64,000 bases of DNA from Capra hircus. Lineage: Eukaryota > Chordata > Mammalia > Artiodactyla > Bovidae. Made by a program: the position numbers and the translations under genes. Of the stretch, positions 34,330-45,590 are shown in pieces. The stretch's first letter is position 1; every line of letters begins with the position of its first letter. The stretch spans positions 53,619,591 to 53,683,590 of the forward strand of contig NC_030811.1 in NCBI RefSeq assembly GCF_001704415.2, given 5' to 3'. Below the pieces are notes generated by a model. That model was not told where the DNA came from, ran no database searches, and saw only the letters and a program-made list of their open reading frames with translations.

Positions 34330-34596
34330 GCTGCTAAGTCACTTCAGTTGTGTCTGACTCTGTGCGACCCCATAGACAGGAGCCCACCAGGCTTCCCTAT
34401 CCCTGGGATTCTCCAGGCAAGAACACGGGAGTGGGTTGCCATTTCCTTCTCCAATGCATGAAAATGAAAAGTGAAAGTGAAGTCACTCAGTCGTGTCCGA
34501 CCCTCAGCAACCCCATGGACTGCAGCCTTCCAGGCTCCTCTGTCCATGGGATTTTCCAGGCAAGAGTTCTGGAGTGGGGTGCCATTGCCTTCTCCG
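34330..34596 (-). mobile_element. Bov-A2 SINE, antisense
   Basis: Two Bov-A units, reverse orientation. A perfect 12-bp duplication, ACCTGGCATTCT, lies at 34318-34329 and 34597-34608. Confidence 0.95.
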
Positions 34597-34608
34597 ACCT
34601 GGCATTCT

Positions 34609-35424
34609 AAGGAATTAAAATATTTCTACGGTTAAATCTCAACCTCTGTATTTCAAGATTTTCAGGAAAACATTATTTATCAAAAATTTATATTTCTAGG
34701 TATATCCCAATATAATAAACTGTAAGTCAAGAAAAGTTTGAAAAGAACAGAAAAGATGACTTAGGGACAGAAGTTATTTTTTATTACCAAAATTCTCTAC
34801 TAAAAGGTTTGCCAAAAATATTATTGAATTCAGAGCTACCATGGTGTTTATAGATGCAGAAAAGATGAAAAGGAGGAGTTCCCAAAATGACAATAATGAA
34901 GCTCCAAATTGAAGATTAATTTACAAACAAACAAAAATGACTTGACTTTATAATGTATGCTAATAGGAAAATCTGCTTTGCTTTGCCAATTTTTGATATA
35001 TATAGGAGATAGTATAAAATCTAATAAAAGGAAACATAATGCTTTACATAGCAGATTAAAGTTTATTTAGAAGATTTTGCACCTTAAAAAAAAACAAACA
35101 AATAAAATGTAGTCACAGTTAAATATAAACAGATACTAAATGCTAGCTAAACTGATACATAGAAATGCCACGATGTTGATTAAGCTAATAGTTTATTTCT
35201 ACCTTATCTTGTTTTACAAGAATAGCTTATAAAAATAACACAAACAATAAAATATCTAGACACCCAGAGCAAAAGAAATCAGTCTTATAGTAATTACTTA
35301 ATAAACATTTTCTGATTTTATTTGATAATTATTTTTAAAAGAAGTTGTAATCTGTAATCTTCAGTGCAGGAGATGCAAGGGTGGCCAGTGGGTCATAGGG
35401 TAGCTGCTTTGAATGAGAGGCAGC
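34609..35424. other. AT-rich unique DNA
   Basis: About 800 bases, strongly AT-rich, with A-tracts near 35085. No gene or known repeat is recognised. Confidence 0.4.
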
Positions 35425-35562
35425 AGGTTTTGTTTTTGTTTTTTGCTTTTTGGCTGCACCATGGAGCAGGCCTGAGCTTAGTTCCCCGACCAGGGATTAA
35501 ACCCACAACCCCTGCATCAGGAGCATGAAGTCTTAACAAATGGACCACGAGGGAAGTCCAGT
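35425..35562 (-). mobile_element. CHR-type SINE, antisense
   Basis: Antisense copy: T-rich start, 'tttttggctgcaccatgg', 'ccgaccagggattaaaccca', ending 'ggaccacgagggaagtcc'. Confidence 0.83.
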
Positions 35563-35634
35563 CTGGTTCCTAAAATATCTCTAGAACTCAGCTTGCCACG
35601 CACAATTTTCTTATAGTGAAATAGAAACTTGCTT

Positions 35635-36538
35635 TTCAGTCGCTAAGTCCTGTACGACTCTTTGCGACCCCATGGACTGCTGTATCCAGGCTTCCCTATT
35701 CTTCAGTATCTCCTGGAGTTTGCTTAAACTCATGTCTATTGAGTCAGTAATGCTAACCATCTCATCCTCTACTGCCCTTTTCTCCTTTTGCCTTCAACCT
35801 TTCCCAGCATTAGGGTCTTTTCCAATGAAAAGACCAGGCTCTTTGCATCAGGTGGCCAAAGTATTGAAGCTTCCGCTTCAGCATCAGTTCTTTCAATGAA
35901 TATTCAGAGTTGATTTTCTTTATGATTGACTGGTTTGATCTTCTTGCAGTCCGAGGGACTCTCAAGAGTCTTCTCTAGCACCACAGTTTGAAAACATCAA
36001 ATCTCTGGGGCTTAGCCTTCCTTATGGACCAACTCTCACATTTGTACACGAGTGAGTGAGTGAGTGATAGTCACTCAGTCGTGTCTGACTCTTTGAGACA
36101 CTATGGACTATAGCCTGCCAGGCTCCTCTGTCCATGGAATTCTCTAGGCAAGAATACTGGAGTGGGTGGCCCTTTCCTTCTCCAAGTCATACATGACTAC
36201 TAGAAAAACTATAGCTTTGACTATATGGACCTTTGTTGGCAAAGTGGTCTCTGCTTTTTAATATGCTGTCTAGGTTTGTCATAGCTTTCCTTCCAAGGAT
36301 CAAGCATCTTCTAATTTCATGGCTGTAGTCACCATCTGCAGTGATTTGGGAGCCCAAGAAAATAAAATCATTATTTCGACTTTTTCCCCATCTATATGCC
36401 ATGAAGTGATGGGGCTAAATGCCATGATCTTAGTTTTCTGAACATTGAGTTTTAAGCTAGATTTTTTCACTCTTGTCTTTCACCCTCATCAAGAGACTCT
36501 TTAATTCCTCTCCACTTTCTGACATTAGAGTGGCAAAA
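35635..36538 (-). mobile_element. BovB 3' part, antisense, cut by a SINE
   Basis: Tail-side 35635-36047 and RT-side 36188-36538 belong to one BovB, with a Bov-A insertion between them. It is more diverged than the copies at 30.6 and 39.8 kb, and the pentameric tail is lost. The reverse-strand frame at 36187-36402 contains NDFIFLGSQITADGDYSHEIRR, seen in BovB ORF2. Confidence 0.9.
36048..36187 (-). mobile_element. Bov-A SINE fragment with GAGT repeats
   Basis: Antisense Bov-A ('agtcactcagtcgtgtctga' to 'gtgggtggccctttccttct') preceded by a (GAGT)n run at 36049-36067. It sits inside BovB. Confidence 0.88.
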
Positions 36539-37214
36539 TATAAATTAGATTTATACCTTCGAGTTAAATAGAAAACCATTTCCCTTTGGTGCTGGCATTT
36601 CCTTTTCTCATTACTTAAAATGTTAAGCATATTTTAAAAGAATAAAATATCAAATTATTAACCTACTCTGAGCACCAAATTTTTATCAAACTCTGGGCTT
36701 GCACACACCTTGGTTTGGCTTAAGAATGGGGACCATATCTTGCTTTCAACATGCTACTACAACATAATAGGGGCCCAATTATATGTATTGAATGTGTAAA
36801 TTAACAACTTAATAGTACTTTCAATTTCTGAGGATGATGTGGAAAAAAAACTAACACATTCTTCAGCCAATTAGGACTGGATGGGACTATTGTCAGATTT
36901 AATGTGATGTGTTATACTCATTAATTTCCATTTTCAGGCTCTAAAGCACAATAAAATTCATTCTAATGACAATGTGATCTGGAAAACCTCAAGACTATCT
37001 TCAATAGTCCAGGTAGAAGCATAGGGTCCAGGAACTTTTCACCTACAAGATACTCCAAAGGCTATTTTGTGCAACTTCAACCTTTTCAGATAAGGAAATT
37101 CAGGCCTAGTTGAGTCACTTGCCTAGATGACATAGGTAATTAACATTATGGATGAAAATAATACCCTGATTCCCAGTCTAAGACTGTTTCCACTATACAG
37201 GTTGCCTCTCTTTT
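36539..37214. other. Intergenic, with a MIR-like trace
   Basis: 37075-37200 resembles antisense MIR: 'ttttcagataaggaaattca', then 'gactgtttccactatacag'. Elsewhere the sequence is AT-rich and unique. Confidence 0.45.
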
Positions 37215-37573
37215 AAAAAAAAATAATAGTTTTTCTCTATTTATTTATTTTTGGCTGTCCTGGATCTGTGTTGCTGCGCAGGCTTTTTTCTAGTTGTGAG
37301 CCAGGCGCTATTCTCTAGCTGTGGCGTGCAGGTTTCTCCTTGTGCTGGCTTCTCTTGTTGACAAGCACCGGCTCTAGGGCGCATAGGCTCCAGGAGTTGC
37401 AGCATGTGGGCTCAGCAGTAGAAGCTCTCAGGCTCTGGAGCCCAGGCTGGATAGCTGTGGCATGAGGACTCAGTTGCTCTGCATCATGTGGGATCTTCCT
37501 GGACTGGAACTCAAACCTGTGTCTCCTGCGCTGGCAGGTGGATTCTTTACCACTGAACCACCAGGGAAGCCCA
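37215..37573 (-). mobile_element. Long CHR-type SINE, antisense
   Basis: About 355 bases: 'tttatttatttttggctgtc' start, several TTGTGGC/GGGCTC subrepeats, and the end 'taccactgaaccaccaggga'. This is the long CHR-1 form. Confidence 0.85.
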
Positions 37574-38190
37574 GGTTGCTTTTTCTAAATCAATTATGGA
37601 AATGATCAAATAAGGAACAAAATTTTTGCCTTACATTTTTTACCATTTTTTTTAGTTGATTTCTTTCCCAAATCAAGATATGTTGAAACTGGACCTAGTC
37701 AAACATGGAGAGCAGGAAGATGCTGGGAAGTCCCTGGAAGGCAGTGGTGCAGAGAGGTAAATGTACCAGAACTTTCTGTGGCAGCGGGAGGGGAGTGGAC
37801 TTGGGAGGATTCAGGCCTGACTTTTGCAAAAGGGCAGCACCCAGCTCTAGCAGGATCTGACTCAGTTTGAATGGTTGTTTGACGTTATTGACTTATGTTG
37901 ACATGGCCAAAGAGACCGGAACTGAATATTATGTCCAAAAGTTCATTTATCAACTTGATAACAAACTCTTGGATAGATTTCTAGAGTGAAAATGTTGCTT
38001 GGAATGCAGTCATATTCCAAGTAAGTGTTTTTGCAATAACATTCACAAACTATGATGGCACCCACATACACCCATTCTTCCAAGCAGTAGTTAAGCAACA
38101 TTATTACACTGGTGCAATTAAATGATCGCTGATCAAAAATATTGCTAGTGAAACAAAAGATGAATTGTAGGATCTTTAAGCCCTAATTTA
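37574..38190. other. Unique DNA
   Basis: No gene or repeat recognised. It includes short frames only. Confidence 0.4.
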
Positions 38191-38204
38191 AAAAAACATA
38201 CTTT

Positions 38205-38466
38205 AAAAAATTCATTCACTTATTTTTGGCTGCACTGGGTCTTTGTTGCCACATGGTTTCTTCTCTAGTCGTGGTGAGTGGGGGCCACTCTCCAGTGGTG
38301 GCGCTTGGGCTTCTCATTGCAGGGGCTTCTCACTGTGCTGGCGTCTCCTGTGGATCACAGGCTTAGTTGCTCTGAGGCATGTGGGATCTTCCCAGACTAG
38401 GGATCAAACCCATGTCTCCTACACTGGCAGGCAGATTCTTTACCACTGAGCCACCAAGGAAGCCCC
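38205..38466 (-). mobile_element. CHR-type SINE, antisense
   Basis: 'cacttatttttggctgcact' to 'taccactgagccaccaagga'. The flanks share AAAAACATACTTT (about 38192-38204 and 38469-38481). Confidence 0.88.
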
Positions 38467-38599
38467 TTAAAAACATACTTTTTGAATGGTAATAGTTTTT
38501 TCTAAGTATCATTTATCACTAACAATTATAATTGCAGGGCCTCAGTGAATCAGGATATAGGATGCTACACAAATACACACATATATGCCAGTACACACT

Positions 38600-39560
38600 A
38601 TATCTATAAACATACAGTTGATTCGTAGAGTTATTCATGGTGCTTATGCTCTGTAAAGTTGCCGCAAACACTGAACTGGCAAATATTGAACCACTGATTC
38701 TAAGGGCAATATAGACTTAGATCCTGTGAGTCTCTTGTTACAATGCTTAAGTCAACTGATCAATACATAATCTTATTCTATGTGTTTGCATTTAAAGACC
38801 CCTTATTTACTATATACTGTTGTTTCAGTAAATTTTATTTTTCAGTATACATACTCCTGCTGCTGAGTCACTTCAGTCGTGTCCGACTCTGTGTGACCCA
38901 CAGACAGCAGCCCACCAGGCTCCACCGTCCCCAGGATTCTCCAGGCAAGAACACTGGAGTGGGTTGCCATTTCCTTCTCCAGTGCAGGAAAGTTAAAAGT
39001 GAAAGTGAAGTTGCTCAGTTGTGTCCGACCCTCAGCAACCCCATGGACTGCAGCCTACCAGGCTCCTCCATCCATGGGATTTTCCAGGCAAGAGTACTGG
39101 AGTGGGGTGCCATTGCCTGAGGTGAACTCATGGCCAACAACAGTATAAATCATGCCTGAATGACTTAATACACATCTAACACGTATTTTCTCCAAAAGGC
39201 ATATCATAGTCTTCTATGCTCAAGAATACATTTGGAGGCCATTTGATCCAGTGAAATCACCAACAGCACAAATATTTGAATAACATGATATAGACTATGT
39301 AAAGGATATTTGCTTATAGCATGAGAGCTGAAACAGGAAGGTAGAGTCACTTTGACCTCAGCTGAGAAACAGCACATAAGGCAACTCAAGTTTTCCACTG
39401 CGCTGTGCCTGTCTGCAAGTGACAGCAAGGTGCCCTGAGTATAAATTTGGAGGTTTACAAATAAATTTTATCAAGTGGGAGAATTCACAGGTATGTATTC
39501 TGTGAGTAATGAGGACTAACTAAGCACATATCCTGCGTGTGTACATGCCTGCGTCTGTGT
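38600..39560. repeat. Ancient interspersed repeat split by a Bov-A2
   Basis: 38620-38858 and 39119-39560 read as one old element whose middle is interrupted by the Bov-A2. They share the style of a mammalian DNA-transposon fossil ('ttattcatggtgcttatgct', 'aaaaggcatatcatagtctt'). I cannot name the family, and the call rests on memory of similar sequence in other mammals. Confidence 0.35.
38859..39117 (-). mobile_element. Bov-A2 SINE, antisense
   Basis: Two Bov-A units ending 'gtggggtgccattgcctgag'. The flanking duplication is not obvious. Confidence 0.92.
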
Positions 39561-39782
39561 GTTCACATGGGCGTTTCTCTGGTGACCAAATAAGTCTGGG
39601 CCAGTGTTGTTGGCAACTGGGACTATTTGCAGTCACAGTGTCATTTCTAAAATGTAACATGAGCATGTGATTCCTTCACAGCAGGTTAACTATGTAGGTC
39701 CCCCTGTGTTTTGGGGGTGTTTAGATAGTTACAATGTTTCCACTCTTACTCCTCAGCCACTTACTCCTTAGAATTGTACCTT
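39561..39782. other. Intergenic, no element named
   Basis: Unique DNA ahead of the BovB tail at 39783. Confidence 0.35.
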
Positions 39783-41302
39783 TCAGTTCAGTTCAGTTCA
39801 GTTCAGTCACTCAGTCGTGTCCAACTCTTTGCAACCCCATGAACCGCAGCACACCAGGCCTCCCTGTCCATCACCAACTCCTGGAGTTCACTCAAACTCA
39901 TGTCGAGTCGGTGATGATTTCCAGCCATCTCATCCGCTGTCATCCCCTTCTCCTCCTGCCCCCAATCCCTCCCAGCATCAGAGTCTTTTCCAACTCTTCA
40001 CATGAGGTGGCCAAAGTATTGGAGTTTCACCCTCAGCATCAGTCCTTCCAGTGAACACCCAGGACTGATCTCCTTTAGGATGGACTGGTTGGATCTCCTT
40101 GCAGTCCAAGGGACTCTCAAGAGTCTTCTCCAACACCACACTTCAAAAGCATCAATTCTTCGGTGCTCAGCTTTCTTCACAGTCGAACTCACATCCATAC
40201 ATGACCACAGGAAAAACCATAGCCTGACTAGATGGCCCTTTGTTGGCAAAGTAATGTCTCTGCTTTTTAATATGCTATCTAGGTTGGTCATAACTTTTCT
40301 TCCAAAGAGTAACCGTCTTTTAATTTCATGGCTGCAATCACCATCTGCAGTGATTTTGGAGCCCCCAAAAATAAAGTCTGACACTGTTTCCATTATTGCC
40401 CCATCTACTTCCCATGAAATGATGGGATCAGATGCGATGATCTTCGTTTTCTGAATGTTGAGCTTTAAGCCAACTTTTTTCACTCTCCTCTTTCACTTTC
40501 ATCAAGAGGCTTTTTAGTTCCTCTTCACTTTCTGCCATAAGGGTGGTATCATCTGCATATCTGAGGTTATTGATATTTCTCCCGGCAATCTTGATTCCAG
40601 CTCGTGCTTCTTCCAGCCCAGTGTTTCTCACGATGTACTCTGCATAATAAGCAGGGTGACAACATACAGCCTTGATGTACTCCTTTTCCTATTTGGAACC
40701 AGTCTGTTGTTCCATGTCCAGTTCTAACTGTTGCTTCCTGACCTGCCTATAGGTTTCTCAAGAGACAGGCAGGTGGTCTGGTATTTCCATCTCTTTCAGA
40801 GTTTTCCAGAGCTTATTGTGATCCACACAGTCAAAGGCTTTGGCATAGTCAATAAAGCAGAAATAAATGATTTTCTGAAACTCTCTTGCTTTTTAATAAA
40901 GCAGAAATAGATATTTTTCTGGAATTCTGTTGCTTTTTCGATGATCCAGTGGATGTTGGCAATTTGATCTCTGGTTCCTCTGCCTTTTCTAAAACCAGCT
41001 TGAACATCTGGAAGTTTATGGTTCACATATTGCTGAGGCCTGGCTTGGAGAATTTTGAGCATTACTTTACTAGAGTGTGAGATGAGTGCAATTGTGCGAT
41101 AGTTTAAGCATTCTTTGGCACTGCCTTTCTTTAGGATTGGAATGAACAGTGACCTTTTCCAGTCCTGTGGCCACTGCTGAGTTTTCCAAATTTGCTGGCA
41201 TATTGAGTGCAGCACTTTCACAGCACCATCTTTCAGGATTTGAAATAGCTCAACTGGAATTCCATCACCTCCGCTAGATTTGTTCGTAGTGATCTTTACT
41301 TG
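39783..41302 (-). mobile_element. BovB 3' half, antisense, about 1.5 kb
   Basis: Starts with the (TTCAG)n tail at 39783 and reads back through the RT domain to about 41302, where homology stops in the linker region. YADD is encoded at 40548-40559. A 44-bp tandem duplication at 40851-40938 breaks the frame. It is moderately diverged, with short deletions and frameshifts, and is inactive. Confidence 0.93.
40428..40631 (-). pseudogene. BovB RT fragment with YADD
   Basis: 67 codons: GLEEARAGIKIAGRNINNLR followed by YADDTTLMAESEEEL, the RT palm motif. It is bounded by a frameshift in the K-run near 40476. Confidence 0.85.
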
Positions 41303-41485
41303 AGTCTTTTTCTCTTTGCTAAGCTTGAAAGAAGATAATACCAGAGTTCCTATTCTTTGAAAGTAGAAGGAAATCTGAAACTTAAAATCTGCTCTATCTT
41401 TCTGGAGTTGGGAAGAGTACAAGCCTACAGCTTTTCCCTCATCAAGAGTTACCAGGGCCTTGTATTTTACTTGGCATAAATCCAT
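40796..41485 (-). pseudogene. BovB RT N-terminal half fused to flanking DNA
   Basis: A 229-codon reverse frame. Its first roughly 60 codons (41485-41303) come from non-BovB flank. The rest carries TNKSSGGDGIPVELFQIL, ECLNYRTIALISHSSKVML, and DVQAGFRKGRGTRDQIA, conserved RT blocks of the RTE clade. The tail (KKQESFRKSFISALLTMPK) arises from the 44-bp duplication, which shifts the frame. It is the longest open frame in the window, but it is a fossil and not a host gene. Confidence 0.85.
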
Positions 41486-42634
41486 GTAAAGAGGGAAGGG
41501 TCTACAGGCTAGATCTGTTTATTTCCTGGCTCTATTTATTTCCTGTGTGGTATTCATCTGTGAAATGAGAATAATAATGTGCACGTCCTGGTGGTGTTGT
41601 AAAAAAGAGAAATGATGTATGTTTAGTACTTTGCATTTTGTTCTCATTATCACTAACAAGAGCAATAAAAATCATACCCATACTAAACATGGAGAACATC
41701 GCAAATTCAGCTCCAAAAGGGACTCAAAGGCAATTTAACAAAATAAACATCTCCCTCAGTCACTGTATGGTTATTGTATGTCCCTATAAACCTTGTTATG
41801 ATAAGCTTGAGCTTATGACAGGACTACTCTCTCCAACACACTTGCGTGCCAATCATTCTGGGCTATCAAAGCCATGAGTTCTTCCAAGAGCATTAATTGT
41901 CACACCACCCTCTGAAGAGCTCTAGTGGTCAAGGTCCATGTAAACAATTCCACCAAAGACAGCTGATCTTAGCTTAAGGTCAAAGAAAGGGACGTTCAGT
42001 GCTAGTGAGGTCTCTTCTGTGCCCCTTCTGTCTGTCCGTCACTCTTTTGGGTTTGCTGTACCACCTGCACCCCCAAACTCACCTCTCAGCTGTTTCTTCT
42101 GCTACTGCTGAAGCATAAAGAATAGAAAATTTTGAGACTAAGGAGTATGATAGGAAAAGAAGGTTGCCTGAAAAGAGAAGAAAATCAGAAGAGAAATCTA
42201 TATACTAGACATATGTTAATAGATAGTTCATATTTAATATATGTATAAAAGACAAAGAGAAATCCAAACATTTGCTCTAAACATTTATCAGAAAACAAAA
42301 GAAGGGTAAAATTATTTGAAATAAAAATTTTCCTATGCAAAAAAGCATGGGGGTTGTCCACAATGTTTCCAGCAGTCTTGTACAGCAACGAGTTTCCTAT
42401 CACTTGAGATAATCAGAAAAGACCAGGGACAACTTGTCAAGGGCCTGGCAGTGAGTGTTGGCTCCCTGTCCATTGACTGTGTCATCAGTCAGGCAGCACC
42501 TGTGGTGTGGCAGGCAGTGTGGGAAGCATGCGGTCTGGAGGCATCACTTAGATGACAGGATTAGGATGAGGGATTTCATTAGGGACTGCCAGTTTCTGTA
42601 ATTCTCTGTCTTTACTTTCAGTACTGACACTTAG
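41303..42634. other. Unique intergenic DNA
   Basis: About 1.3 kb with no young repeat. Short frames only. 42185-42250 is AT-rich. Confidence 0.4.
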
Positions 42635-42705
42635 CAGCTGTGTGAGTGCTGAGTCGCGCAGTTGTGTCTAACTCGTTGCGACCCGATAGCCCATCAAGCT
42701 CCTGC
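42635..42705 (-). repeat. Bov-A fragment
   Basis: A short antisense piece, 'gtgctgagtcgcgcagttgt' to 'gatagcccatcaagctcctg', old and truncated. Confidence 0.75.
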
Positions 42706-42876
42706 AGCACCTGTAGCTCACCACATCCCACCTAGTAAGCTAGTAAGACCCTATTTGCTGTTAAAAATATTGAAATATTTCCATAGTTGTTGATAAACAG
42801 CCAATGTGCACCGTACCACGTGCTCCCTTGCCCCAGGAGCCCTGAATCTCTTCAGGATCCAGCACTAAAGAGTTAA

Positions 42877-42993
42877 CATTTATGGGGAACACATGCACAC
42901 CCGTGGCAGATTCATGTCAATGTATGGCAAACCAATACAATATTGCAAAGTAATTCGCCTCCAATTAAAATAAATAAAGTTATATTTTTAAAA
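42877..42993 (+). mobile_element. Ruminant L1 3' end with A tail
   Basis: 'ttcatgtcaatgtatggcaa' through 'ctccaattaaaataaataaa' and a terminal A run. It is flanked by the 10-bp duplication AAAGAGTTAA at 42867-42876 and 42994-43003. About 117 bases: the last piece of an L1 3' UTR. Confidence 0.88.
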
Positions 42994-43199
42994 AAAGAGT
43001 TAATATCTGCCCCAGGAAGGGGACTCTAGGATTTGTCTCCACTCTAACAGCTGGAGTCACCAATTGCTAAGTAGTTTTAACATTCCATATTACTGTTTCA
43101 CAAACTTGTTAAAGACTTTGCAAATTAAACAATAATAATATATTATTTTCACCTATGAATTGTAAAACATTTAAAACATTTGATAATTCCTCATGTTAG

Positions 43200-43815
43200 T
43201 AAGGTCATAGAGAAAGAAACATTCTCAAAAACAAGATAGAAGTGTAAATTAACATAGTATCTTCAAAGGGCATTATGGCAACTGCAGTATGGTTTATAAT
43301 ATAGAAAATTTAAAACAACCCAGATGTCCATTAATAGAATACTAAAGGAGATCAGTCCTGGGTGTTCACTGGAAGGACTGATGCTAAAGCTGAAACTCCA
43401 GTACTTTGGCCACCTCATGCAAAGAGTTGACTCATTGGAAAGGACTCTGATGCTTGGAGGGATGGGGGGCAGGAGGAGAAGGGGACAACAGAGGATAAGA
43501 TGGCTGGATGGCATCACCGACTCAATGGACATGAGTTTTGAGTAGACTCCGGGAGTTGGTGATGGACAGGGAGGCCTGGCATGCTATGATTCATGGGGTT
43601 GCAAAGAGTCAGACATGACTGAGCAACTGAACTGAACTGAATAAGGAAAATTATAGTGCATTAATAAAAAAGTCTATGGAGTACTTAGAAAAAATGAGAT
43701 AGATTATATATATGGTGACACAGAGAGATATCCAGAATATATTGATATATTATAAAGTTAAAAATTAAAAGGATAATGTAAAATACTTTGTACTCTCTAT
43801 ATAGACTATTTAGTG
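43200..43815 (+). repeat. L1 3' region, sense, interrupted by BovB
   Basis: 'aacccagatgtccattaata' before the BovB and 'tgagatagattatatatatg', 'acagagagatatccagaata' after it follow the usual L1 3' order. The BovB at 43342-43638 splits it. Confidence 0.65.
43342..43638 (+). mobile_element. BovB 3' end inside L1
   Basis: About 300 bases from 'ctaaaggagatcagtcctgg' to the (CTGAA)n tail. GAATA on both sides may be a short target-site duplication. The frame at 43324-43545 translates LKLQYFGHLMQRVDSLE, the BovB ORF2 end. Confidence 0.9.
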
Positions 43816-44108
43816 TAGGGGACTAATCAGTTTCTGAGAAGTAGCTGAGTCAGCTGGTTATACATGTCCTTACAGCCCTGCCCTTAAGGGAGCTCCAACT
43901 CTTATGTTCTACCCTGGCAACTGCTTTTCCTGCTCCTCACATACCTTGAAATGATTCCAGGTACAGTGAATATAATCGTAGGTCCATTCTTGCAGTCTAA
44001 GTTGTTTATGACGATCTTCATGATGTCAAAAGTTTCTACAAACATGAATTGCCCATTAATCCTTATTCCATGTTTCCTTGACTGTTCTCATGAAAGTATC
44101 TTGAGGTT

Positions 44109-44323
44109 TGGGGCTCCCCAGGTGGCTCAGTGGTGAAGAATCTGCCTGCAATGCAAGAAACTTGGGTTCGATCTCTGGGTGGGGAAGATCCCCTGGAGAA
44201 AGAAATGGCAACCCACTACAGTATTCTTGCCTATGAAATCCCATGGACAGAGGAGCTTGGAGGGCTATAGTCCATGGGATAGCAAAAGAATTGGACACAA
44301 CTTAGCAGCTAAACAACAACACT
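44109..44323 (+). mobile_element. Bov-tA SINE
   Basis: Complete sense copy ending 'acttagcagctaaacaacaa'. Confidence 0.92.
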
Positions 44324-44389
44324 GTACCTTCTATTCTTCCTGCAGCAAAAGGGTACCACAGTTAAAATCCAGGTTTGGTCTCTATCCAC

Positions 44390-45163
44390 ACATGTAGATA
44401 GGTATTTAAAATGTGGGGTTTTTCCATACTACCAAGCAATTTTCTCACACCAGCTGAGTGTCCTACCATTCAATACTCCCTCCCTGGAGGCAGCATCAGA
44501 TCCCACAGGTGAAAGGTTCAGTCCTCAAGACAGCCCCTCCCCTCTTCAGATGCCAATTACAGGTCCAGTTTATCTGCTTCTGACCAACCGGCAACGTCAG
44601 AGGTTCCAAGGCCCTATCTTTGGGTTTGGTTAATTAGCTAGAGTGGCTTACAGAACTCAGAGAAGCATTTTACTTACTAGATTACTGGTTTACTATAAAA
44701 GGAACTCAGGAACAAGCAGATGGAAGAGATACATAGGGCAAGGTATGGGGACAGGGCCCGGAGACAACGTGCTTTCTCCAAGGGTGCTACTCTCTGCAGA
44801 TCTTCCCCCGTCCACCAACCCAGAAGCTCTCCAAATCTGTCCTTTTGGGTTCTTATGGAAGCTTCACTACATAGGCGTGGTTGTTGAAATCATTAGCCAT
44901 TCGTTAGTGGGTTCACTCTCCAGCCCCTTTAACTTTTATGGAGGTTGGAGGTACGGGGTGGGGACAGGGACTGAAAGCTCCAACACTCTAATCCTGTGAC
45001 TGATCCCTTTGGTAACCAGCCTTAGTGCTTAGGCTACCGAAGGGCTTTCCAAAAGTAGTCTCCTTAACATAACCAAGACATCTTGCTCACTCTCTTCACT
45101 TCAGAAATGTCAGGGGCTTAAGAAACTCTGTGCCAGGAATCACAATGAAGACTATATAAATCA
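44390..45163. repeat. Old LTR-like mammalian repeat
   Basis: 'gtggcttacagaactcagag', 'ctggtttactataaaaggaa', 'tacatagggcaaggtatggg' and 'cagccttagtgcttaggcta' match a known mammalian interspersed repeat, probably an ERVL-class LTR. I cannot name the subfamily. It may resume after the SINE at 45284. Purely non-coding. Confidence 0.5.
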
Positions 45164-45283
45164 TGGGCTTCCCTGGTGGCTCAGAGGTTAAAACATCTGC
45201 CTGCAATGCAGGAGACCCGGGTTCGATCCCTGGGTCGGGAAGATCTCCTGGAGAAGGAAATGGCAACCCACTCCAGTATTCTT
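45164..45283 (+). mobile_element. Bov-tA SINE, 3'-truncated
   Basis: Well-preserved head ('gggcttccctggtggctcag', 'gacccgggttcgatccctgg') that stops at 'ccactccagtattctt'. Confidence 0.9.
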
Positions 45284-45374
45284 CAAAAGGTGTTAATGAA
45301 ATGGATCTATAAGCTGTCATAAAGGTTTGAAAGAAAGTAAGGGTGTTATGAGAGCTCACTGGTGAAAGAGATTG

Positions 45375-45590
45375 GGTGTGCACACTAAGCCACTTCAGTT
45401 GTGTCTGGCTCTTTTCAACCCTATGAACTATAGCCCGCCAGGCTCCTCTGTCCGTGGGATTCTCCAGACAGGAATACTGGAGTGGTTGCCATGCCCTCCT
45501 CCAGAGGATCCTCATGACCCAGGGATCAAACCCACGTCTCTTAGGTCTCCTTCATCGGCAGGTGGGTTCTTTACTATTAGCACCAGAAAT
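45375..45590 (-). mobile_element. Bov-tA SINE, antisense
   Basis: 'ccacttcagttgtgtctggc' to 'tgggttctttactattagca'. It lies about 90 bases from an opposite-facing Bov-tA. Confidence 0.9.

Noticed and set aside
40796..41485. The 229-codon reverse frame as a host gene
   Set aside because: It carries BovB reverse-transcriptase motifs, starts in unrelated flank, and its end is made by a frameshifting duplication.
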